DNA from: an uncultured Sphingomonadaceae bacterium
GTDB taxonomy: Bacteria; Pseudomonadota; Alphaproteobacteria; Sphingomonadales; Sphingomonadaceae
NCBI GenBank assembly: GCA_947493325.1
Contig: CANLQI010000002.1
Span: 434,001-498,000 of the forward strand
DNA: 64,000 nt
Direction: 5' to 3'
Position numbers and translations under genes: made by a program. The number at the start of each line of letters is the position of its first letter. The stretch's first letter is position 1. Below, piece after piece: positions 58,473 to 64,000 of the stretch. A model generated the notes under the pieces. The model saw nothing but the letters and a program-made list of their open reading frames with translations, ran no database searches and was not told the origin of the DNA.

Positions 58473-59150
58473 TCAATCGCGTATACCGAATAAAGCACTG
58501 CCGACGCGGATATGTGTGGCCCCGATTTTAATGGCGGCTTCATAATCCCCGGACATGCCCATGCTGAGGGCCTTCAGGCCAAGCTCATCGGCTTTTTTGG
58601 CCAGCAGGGCGAAATAGGGTGATGGTTCCAGGCCGAGCGGCGGCACGCACATCAGGCCCGTAACGGGAATGCCCTGCTCTTCCGCCAACGCGAGCAAATC
58701 GGGCACATCGGCGATAGCGCATCCGCCCTTTTGCTCTTCTTCACCGATATTGACCTGAATAAAACACGGGATGGTCCGCTCCGCTTTGCGCATGGCTTTG
58801 CCCAGCGCCTTGACCAGTGAAGGCCGATCGAGCGAATGAATGGCATCAAACAGCGCGACGGCATCATCGGCTTTATTGGATTGCAGCTGGCCCACCATAT
58901 GCAATTCCAGACCGGCATATTGCGCACGTAACTGCGGCCATTTTTCCGCGGCTTCCTGTACGCGGTTTTCACCGAAAACACGGTGGCCCGCTTCGATAAG
59001 CGGGCGTATTTCGTCTGCCGCCCTTGTTTTCGATATAGCGATTAGTGTGATGTCACCACTTTCGCGCCCGGCCAGTTTTGCCGCCTTATCCATGGCCTGC
59101 CGCACATCATTTAGCGGAATATATGTATTTTCATCTTGTATATCGCTCAT
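58473..59150 (-). CDS. YggS/PROSC-family PLP-binding protein
   Basis: 225 aa, the alanine-racemase-like TIM barrel that binds pyridoxal phosphate and keeps its free level low. The PLP Lys is in ITLIAISKTRAADEIRPLIE (about residue 36). FGENRVQEAAEKWPQLRAQY, the typical LHMVGQLQSNKADDAVALFD and IPCFIQVNIGEEEQKGGC follow, and the phosphate loop is ALSMGMSGDYEAAIKIGATH with IRVGSALFG at the end. It has no enzymatic activity known. It converges with the antiporter gene and is divergent from the ThiE-like gene (23 bp between starts). Confidence 0.95.
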   Translation of the reverse strand: MSDIQDENTYIPLNDVRQAMDKAAKLAGRESGDITLIAISKTRAADEIRPLIEAGHRVFGENRVQEAAEKWPQLRAQYAGLELHMVGQLQSNKADDAVALFDAIHSLDRPSLVKALGKAMRKAERTIPCFIQVNIGEEEQKGGCAIADVPDLLALAEEQGIPVTGLMCVPPLGLEPSPYFALLAKKADELGLKALSMGMSGDYEAAIKIGATHIRVGSALFGIRD

Positions 59151-59173
59151 GAGGGAAGGCTATAAGGGCTGAC

Positions 59174-59794
59174 ATGTCCTCCTGCCAGAAAAAGCTGCAA
59201 ATTATGCGCGCAAACATACCGCGGCTCTGGCTGTTTACAGATGCGCGCAATAATGCGGTGTTGGAACGGGCCATTGGCGATTTACCGAAAGGTTCGGGGG
59301 TGGTTTTCCGGCATTACCATTTGGATGACATGGCCCGCCATGCACGATTCGATCAGGTCCGGGGCTTTGCGAACAATGGCGGTCACCTCATAATTCTGTC
59401 GGGAGATGCCGATAGGGCGAAGGCGTGGGGCGCCGATGGCATCTATGGACCGGCGGCGCGACTGGCGCGCGCAGACAATATGTTGAAACTGGGCGCAGTG
59501 CATGATGCGGATGAATTAAAGCGCGCCGAAGCTGCTGGTGCAGACGCAGTATTTCTCTCACCCATTTTTCCCACGCGAAGTCATGTTGGCGGCGATCATC
59601 TGGGCATAGCGGGTTTCACGGAACTTGCCCGCCTTGCAGTGTGTCCGGTCATTGCGCTGGGCGGAATGACGGCGGCGCGCTGGGATAGAATGCCTGCCAA
59701 TATCGCCCACGGCTGGGCCGCGATCGATGGCTTATCGGATAAAAGCAATGTTTTGCAGCAACCAAACGATTCACCTGCGAGTGACAGGCAATAA
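59174..59794 (+). CDS. ThiE/TenI-like thiamine phosphate synthase family protein
   Basis: 206 aa TIM-barrel fold. IPRLWLFTDARNNAVLERAI begins the barrel, then LIILSGDADRAKAWGADGIY, GAVHDADELKRAEAAGADAV, FLSPIFPTRSHVGGDHLGIA and PVIALGGMTAARWDRMPANI. The SPxFPT phosphate/pyrophosphate loop and the ALGG(M) motif are kept, but the H(L/V)GQxD active-site segment of true ThiE is replaced by IYGPAARLARADN. It may be a TenI-like or unusual synthase. Start choice is between 59174 and the Met 11 codons later. Confidence 0.75.
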   Translation: MSSCQKKLQIMRANIPRLWLFTDARNNAVLERAIGDLPKGSGVVFRHYHLDDMARHARFDQVRGFANNGGHLIILSGDADRAKAWGADGIYGPAARLARADNMLKLGAVHDADELKRAEAAGADAVFLSPIFPTRSHVGGDHLGIAGFTELARLAVCPVIALGGMTAARWDRMPANIAHGWAAIDGLSDKSNVLQQPNDSPASDRQ

Positions 59795-59814
59795 AAAGGG
59801 TCCCGAAAGGCCCT
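59792..59814 (-). terminator. Intrinsic terminator of the 59839-60585 gene
   Basis: Read on the minus strand, AGGGCC-TTTCGG-GACCCT (59814-59797, one G-T wobble) is followed at once by TTTTTAT. It lies 24 bp after the stop of the minus-strand gene, between two converging genes, and has the T-tract only on the minus side. Confidence 0.6.
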
Positions 59815-59838
59815 AATTATCCGTTTGGTTTATTTGGA

Positions 59839-60585
59839 TCAGAAGCGGAACTGTGTGCCGACATAGACAGCCTGGCTGTCTTTCTGGTCATCGGTGAGCG
59901 GTGCAATACGGTTGCGCTCGTCGCGCAGGCGCACACCAGCGGTTACATCAAGGTTGCGGGTCAGCTTATATTTGCCGCCAACATCTACCAGATAGCTTGC
60001 CTCACCTTCATAGGTGCGCGGTGCACTTCCAGGGCGTGCTGCCGTATCCATTTCCACCTTGGGCCGGAACCGGCTCTTTTTCTTGGTGCTTTCAGGTTTT
60101 ATCTGCGAAGAAATCTTGCCAAGGTCAGGCATGTCGATATCGCGCACATCACTGGGCAGCGCGAATTTTTGCCACCCTTTGGCTACGCCCAGGCTGTACG
60201 CTGTTTTCGTAATGCGGACGGGTACGGCGGGGCTGGCTTTGCCGGGTGTTTTATCAATCACGGCGTTGGGCCGGATGTTAACGGCCTTCGCTTTTTCGGA
60301 ATTGACGCGGACGGCAACCGTTACGGCGCGTGGTTTCTGGCGGGTGTCCGTCGCTGGGGTGAAACGAAAGTTCTTATTCTTACCTATCGCATCAAAGCTT
60401 AGATCAGCGGCGAGTTTCGGATCAACAGATGCGGGCGTGAAAGAGCCAATACTGCCACGTGCATTCAAAGAAACAGGCTGCGAGTCGAAATTTGTCGAAA
60501 CGGCCATGCCGATGGACGGAATCAACACAAGAGAGCCGATTACCAGCGCTCCCCCTGTTAGAAATGTCCGTTTCATATTTGGCAT
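59839..60585 (-). CDS. Exported protein of unknown function with beta-barrel-like C-terminus
   Basis: 248 aa, not recognised. MKRTFLTGGALVIGSLVLIP (from the second Met, 60576) is a signal peptide ending near MAVS. The middle is basic and low in hydrophobic helices (KKKSRFRPKVEMDTAARPGS). The last 70 residues alternate: YEGEASYLVDVGGKYKLTRN, then LDVTAGVRLRDERNRIAPLT and SQAVYVGTQFRF, which looks like amphipathic strands and ends in the C-terminal Phe used as a BAM recognition signal. It may be a small outer-membrane protein of sphingomonads. No RBS is clear. A terminator follows it. Confidence 0.72.
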   Translation of the reverse strand: MPNMKRTFLTGGALVIGSLVLIPSIGMAVSTNFDSQPVSLNARGSIGSFTPASVDPKLAADLSFDAIGKNKNFRFTPATDTRQKPRAVTVAVRVNSEKAKAVNIRPNAVIDKTPGKASPAVPVRITKTAYSLGVAKGWQKFALPSDVRDIDMPDLGKISSQIKPESTKKKSRFRPKVEMDTAARPGSAPRTYEGEASYLVDVGGKYKLTRNLDVTAGVRLRDERNRIAPLTDDQKDSQAVYVGTQFRF

Positions 60586-60899
60586 GATCTGTTCAAGTCC
60601 CCAGTATTAGAGAATGTCCATAGCATATTTCACGTGCGAAACACGTTCGATATAGGAATATAATGCTTTTATTTCCTTATTGTTGCATAATGCACACATA
60701 ATTTCACATCTATCAGGCATAAAGTTACACCAGTAAAGATGAATTGGCGATTTATGGTCAGCGTCGGTTCAGCATGCACAATCTAGCAACTGTTTCCCGC
60801 AAAACCGTGCCAAATAATATGCCATAGGCCAGCAAAGGCTTGCCCCTGCCTCCAAAGCATTTATAGATGGCCCGAACAACTGACTATAAGGAAGCTTTT
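60586..60899. other. 314-bp divergent promoter region
   Basis: No gene is visible. The region separates the minus-strand envelope protein from the DUF3576 gene and is AT-richer than coding DNA. It holds the DUF3576 promoter candidate at 60840-60867 and a short inverted repeat CACGTGCGAAACACG (about 60633-60647). The left part should contain the promoter of the minus-strand gene, but I see no clear pair of boxes. Confidence 0.5.
60840..60867 (+). promoter_or_regulatory. Candidate promoter of DUF3576 gene
   Basis: TTGCCC (60840-60845, four of six) and TATAGA (60862-60867, four of six) with a 16-bp spacer. Transcription would start near 60875, leaving a short leader with the RBS AAGGAAG (60889-60895) ahead of the ATG at 60900. 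Confidence 0.45.
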
Positions 60900-61340
60900 A
60901 TGCCACAGCCACGCAGGCTCCATTCCGCAATTTTCGCCCTTGCTGCTGTTACCCTCATCACCGCATGCGGCGGTAAAGAGCGCGCGGCGCCAGATGTTGC
61001 CGCATCGCAAGTCACAACCATCGGTGTGAATAGCTATTTGTGGCGCGCTTCACTGGACGCACTCTCTTTTATGCCGCTGCTACAGGCGGATAGCGCGGGC
61101 GGTGTTATTGTGACCGACTGGTACGCCAATCCCAGCAATCCGGGCGAGCGCATGAAAGTGACTGTATCGATTCTTGACCAGGACTTGCGGGCAGATGCGC
61201 TGCGTGTTGCAGCTTCACGCCAGGTTGCGCAGGGCGGAACATGGGTGGATGCACCGGTCAAGGCGGCAACTGTCCAGAAACTGGAAGAGATCATCCTGAC
61301 CAAGGCCCGTGACTTGCGCCTCAGCGCCGTTGACGGCTAA
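60900..61340 (+). CDS. DUF3576 lipoprotein
   Basis: 146 aa from the ATG at 60900; the frame from 60867 is rejected because of the strong AAGGAAG ahead of 60900. The signal HSAIFALAAVTLITACGG carries a lipobox (LITAC). The DUF3576 core is TTIGVNSYLWRASLDALSFM, QADSAGGVIVTDWYANPSNP and GERMKVTVSILDQDLRADAL with VASRQVAQGG-type AASRQVAQGGTWVDAP. The family is almost confined to alphaproteobacteria and regularly precedes leuS and lptE, as here, suggesting an outer-membrane role. It is 23 bp from leuS. Confidence 0.9.
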   Translation: MPQPRRLHSAIFALAAVTLITACGGKERAAPDVAASQVTTIGVNSYLWRASLDALSFMPLLQADSAGGVIVTDWYANPSNPGERMKVTVSILDQDLRADALRVAASRQVAQGGTWVDAPVKAATVQKLEEIILTKARDLRLSAVDG

Positions 61341-61363
61341 GTCCAAATATCGGGGCAAAATAG

Positions 61364-63916
61364 ATGACAGATACGCGGTTTAATCCGCTTGCGGCTGACA
61401 CGCGCTGGCAGAAAGTCTGGGAAGAACAGCAGACTTTCAGGGCGGATGACAATAGCGAGCGTCCGCGCAGCTATGTGCTGGAAATGTTTCCCTATCCGTC
61501 GGGACGCATCCACATCGGCCATGTGCGCAACTATACCATGGGCGATGTGCTGGCGCGCTTCCGGCGCATGACGGGGCATGAAGTGCTGCACCCCATGGGC
61601 TGGGATGCGTTCGGGATGCCAGCGGAAAATGCGGCGATGGAAAAAGGCGTGCACCCTTCCGGCTGGACGCACGACAATATCGATTCGATGAAGGCGCAGC
61701 TCAAACGGCTGGGCTTTGCGCTTGACTGGACCCGCGAATTTGCAACCTGTGATGCCGAATATTACGGCCATGAACAGGCGCTGTTCCTGGATATGTTCGA
61801 AGGCGGACTTGTATATCGCAAGGAAAGCGCGGTGAACTGGGATCCGGTGGATATGACCGTGCTTGCCAATGAGCAGGTGATTGATGGCAAAGGCTGGCGC
61901 AGCGGTGCCGAAGTCGAAAAGCGCAAATTGTCGCAGTGGTTCCTGAAAATCACCGATTTTGCCGATGAGCTGATCGAAGGTCTGGGCGAACTGGATGGCT
62001 GGCCCGAAAAAGTACGCATGATGCAGGAAAACTGGATTGGCAAGTCGCAGGGTCTGACATTTCGGTTCAAACTGGACCGTGCGGCAGGCGGCTTTGATGA
62101 TATCGAAGTTTTCTCCACGCGGCCCGACACGATTTTTGGCGCAAGTTTCTGCGCAATTGCGGCGGATCATCCTTTGGCGCTGGCATTAGCCGAGCAGAAT
62201 GAAGATCTTGCCGCCTTTGCCGATGAATGCCGCAAAACCGGCACGGCAGCAGCGGATATTGAAACGCAGGAAAAACGCGGCTTTGACACAGGGCTGACGG
62301 TAACCCATCCACTCGATCCCGAATGGCATTTGCCCGTTTTCGTCGCAAACTTTGTGCTGATGGATTATGGTACGGGCGCAGTATTCGGTGTGCCCGCGCA
62401 TGACCAGCGCGACTTGGATTTCGCGCGCAAATATATGCTGCCCGTGACGCGCGTTGTGGCAGAAGAAGGCGAGGAAGATACGCCGATTCATAACGAGGCT
62501 TATACTGGCCCCGGCAATATCATTAATTCAAAATTCCTGAATGGCATGGAAGTCGAAGCTGCCAAAAAAGCCGTAATAGACCGTGCGGAAAGCGAAGGCT
62601 GGGGCGAAGGCTCAACAGTTTACCGCCTGCGCGACTGGGGCGTCTCGCGTCAGCGCTACTGGGGCACGCCAATCCCGATTATCCATTGCGATGATTGTGG
62701 GCCTGTGGGCGTTCCAAAAGCAGAGTTGCCGGTCAAGCTGCCTGATAACGTGACATTCGACAGGCCGGGCAATCCTCTGGAGCATCACGCCGCATGGAAG
62801 CATGTAGACTGTCCGAAATGCGGGAAGGCGGCGCGGCGCGAAACCGACACGCTGGACACGTTTATCAACTCCAGCTGGTATTTCCTGCGCTTTGCGAGCC
62901 AACCTGACGATAGGCCGTTTGATAAAGACGTGCTCGCCAAATGGATGCCGGTAGCGCAATATATCGGCGGGATCGAGCATGCGATCCTGCATCTGCTCTA
63001 CGCCCGTTTCTGGACCCGCGCATTGAAATCGCTCGGCAAAGTCGATGTGGCCGAACCCTTTGCCAGCCTTTTCACACAGGGCATGGTGACGCATGAGACC
63101 TATTCACGTGCGCAGGGTGAGGGCAAAGGTGACACATATTATACCCCTGCCGAAGTGGACCGCGATGGCAATGGCGCGAAACTGATCGCCGATGGTGCGC
63201 CTGTCGAAATCGGCCGTGTCATCAAAATGTCCAAGTCCAAGAAAAATGTCGTCGATCCCGACGAGATTGTTGATCAGTACGGCGCGGACGCGGTGCGCTG
63301 GTTCATGCTGTCGGATAGTCCACCCGAGCGTGACCTGCCCTGGTCGGAAGCCGGTATTGAGGGCAGCTGGCGCTTTGTGCAGCGGCTCTGGCGGCTGTTT
63401 GCGCAGGTGGATGATAGTGCCAGCAGCCAAGAAGCAATGGTGAGCGATAAGGCTGTAGACCGCAAGCTGCACCAGACACTGCATGGCGTGGCTGAAGATA
63501 TTGAAGACCTGTCGTTCAACAAGGCGATTGCCAAGATATTCGAACTGGTCAACCTGATCGAAAAAGCTGGGCCTTCTGCCAGCCGCAACGCGGCCATCAA
63601 AGCATTGATACAGATTGTCGCGCCTATGACACCGCATCTGGCCGAAGAGGCATGGAGGATGTTTGGAAATGAAGGACTGGTCGCCAATGCGCCCTGGCCA
63701 GATATTGACGAAAGCCTGTTGGTGGAAGATGAAGTGACCATCGCGGTGCAGGTGCGTGGGAAGCTGCGTGATACGCTGACCGTGGCCAAGGGCCTGCCGA
63801 AAGAGGAAATGGAAAAACTTGCGCTGGCGTCTGAAAAAGTCCAGCGTGCCATGGACGGGGCCGAGGTGCGCAAAGTGATTGTGGTGCCCGACCGGCTCGT
63901 CAATGTGGTGATTTAA
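61364..63916 (+). CDS. leuS: Leucyl-tRNA synthetase
   Basis: 850 aa class I synthetase. The HIGH signature is [20 protein letters not shown] (residues ~40-59) and KMSKS is [20 protein letters not shown] (~615-635). The editing CP1 domain is inserted between them, with [20 protein letters not shown] and the conserved Asp of [16 protein letters not shown]. The C-terminal anticodon-binding helices and the leucine-specific end ([33 protein letters not shown]) are complete. Its stop overlaps the lptE start by one base (TAATG), so lptE is translated with it. Confidence 0.97.
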   Translation: MTDTRFNPLAADTRWQKVWEEQQTFRADDNSERPRSYVLEMFPYPSGRIHIGHVRNYTMGDVLARFRRMTGHEVLHPMGWDAFGMPAENAAMEKGVHPSGWTHDNIDSMKAQLKRLGFALDWTREFATCDAEYYGHEQALFLDMFEGGLVYRKESAVNWDPVDMTVLANEQVIDGKGWRSGAEVEKRKLSQWFLKITDFADELIEGLGELDGWPEKVRMMQENWIGKSQGLTFRFKLDRAAGGFDDIEVFSTRPDTIFGASFCAIAADHPLALALAEQNEDLAAFADECRKTGTAAADIETQEKRGFDTGLTVTHPLDPEWHLPVFVANFVLMDYGTGAVFGVPAHDQRDLDFARKYMLPVTRVVAEEGEEDTPIHNEAYTGPGNIINSKFLNGMEVEAAKKAVIDRAESEGWGEGSTVYRLRDWGVSRQRYWGTPIPIIHCDDCGPVGVPKAELPVKLPDNVTFDRPGNPLEHHAAWKHVDCPKCGKAARRETDTLDTFINSSWYFLRFASQPDDRPFDKDVLAKWMPVAQYIGGIEHAILHLLYARFWTRALKSLGKVDVAEPFASLFTQGMVTHETYSRAQGEGKGDTYYTPAEVDRDGNGAKLIADGAPVEIGRVIKMSKSKKNVVDPDEIVDQYGADAVRWFMLSDSPPERDLPWSEAGIEGSWRFVQRLWRLFAQVDDSASSQEAMVSDKAVDRKLHQTLHGVAEDIEDLSFNKAIAKIFELVNLIEKAGPSASRNAAIKALIQIVAPMTPHLAEEAWRMFGNEGLVANAPWPDIDESLLVEDEVTIAVQVRGKLRDTLTVAKGLPKEEMEKLALASEKVQRAMDGAEVRKVIVVPDRLVNVVI

Positions 63917-64000
63917 TGCGTTATGTCCTGATTTTGCTGCTGCCTTTCCTGCTCGCCGGGTGCGGGCTAAAACCGCTCTATGCGGGCGGTACGGGCGGAG
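63916..64000 (+). CDS. lptE: LPS-assembly lipoprotein LptE, N-terminal part (runs off the window)
   Basis: Only 28 codons are present: [20 protein letters not shown] and then LYAGGTGG. The lipobox LLAGC places the acylated Cys at residue 16. GCGLKPLY is the typical start of alphaproteobacterial LptE, the plug of the outer-membrane LptD translocon. The position directly after leuS, overlapping by one base, is the standard order leuS, lptE, holA. Confidence 0.88.
   Translation, partial: MRYVLILLLPFLLAGCGLKPLYAGGTGG

Noticed and set aside
1-64000. CRISPR array, prophage, insertion sequence or biosynthetic cluster
   Set aside because: No regularly spaced repeats, transposase, integrase, structural phage gene or modular synthase was seen on either strand.

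Overview
The window looks like a chromosomal segment of an alphaproteobacterium of the order Sphingomonadales. The evidence is the gene set and its order: MipZ in place of MinCDE, CBP3-type ubiquinol-cytochrome c chaperone next to YceD and BamE, COQ9, a heparinase II/III family gene between rpe and purH, DUF3576 ahead of leuS and lptE, an ECF sigma factor beside a DUF6768-like membrane protein, and many short palindromic repeats of the sphingomonad 'TTCCAGCGAAGGCTGGAA' kind. This assignment comes from recognised families and synteny, not from a database search. No phage, insertion sequence, integrase, CRISPR array, secretion system or plasmid backbone is visible. Most of the window is ordinary housekeeping chromosome.

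Layout. 1-8.3 kb: a partial pyrimidine nucleotidase, queG, an ABC exporter pair, an orphan CYP153 P450, Tat-exported MsrB, a VOC protein, then rlmE and ppx/gppA. 8.5-11 kb: tRNA-Gln, tRNA-Ser and two tandem divergent cyclophilins. 11-14 kb: an Lrp-type regulator divergent from alanine dehydrogenase, and an SDR oxidoreductase. 14.2-19.8 kb (minus): infC with an AUA start, a DUF305 lipoprotein, thrS, ftsK. 20-26.5 kb: a UbiH-type hydroxylase, an OmpA lipoprotein, a CorC/HlyC protein, bamE, CBP3, yceD, ssb, COQ9. 26.6-30.3 kb: an old yellow enzyme, a sterol-desaturase-type hydroxylase and an RhlE helicase. 30.5-37 kb (minus): rsmB, a GNAT, rpe, heparinase-like and purH, split by a large nested palindrome. 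37.2-40.6 kb (minus): a TPR protein, two alpha/beta hydrolases, an XRE regulator and a membrane protein. 40.8-43.4 kb: DUF3572, HAD, RidA and a FemAB-like GNAT. 43.4-49.6 kb: a Sel1 protein, panC, then mipZ, a membrane J-protein and a phosphohexomutase overlapping one another, then DUF1801, SMP-30 and a methyltransferase. 49.6-56.5 kb: an Lhr-type repair helicase and PdeM nuclease flanking an aspartic protease, GST, TrhO and ECF/DUF6768. 56.6-64 kb: a CPA-type antiporter, a YggS-type PLP protein, a ThiE-like protein, a predicted envelope protein, DUF3576, leuS and the start of lptE.

Working together. Three themes recur: translation and RNA modification (queG, rlmE, infC, thrS, leuS, rsmB, trhO, yceD, rhlE); ubiquinone and respiratory assembly (UbiH-type, COQ9, CBP3); and envelope or division (ftsK, mipZ, bamE, lptE, OmpA lipoprotein).

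Nothing here is clearly a complete new system. The most unusual points are: the AUA start codon of infC; the 37-bp perfect hairpin nested in a second palindrome upstream of rpe; the two degenerate exported cyclophilins that keep the catalytic Arg/Gln spacing; the palindrome enclosing a perfect TATAAT ahead of msrB; the coupling of MipZ to a membrane-anchored J-protein; and the separation of two ligase-associated repair genes. Start codons were moved from the longest open frame where a ribosome binding site, signal peptide or family N-terminus argued for it.
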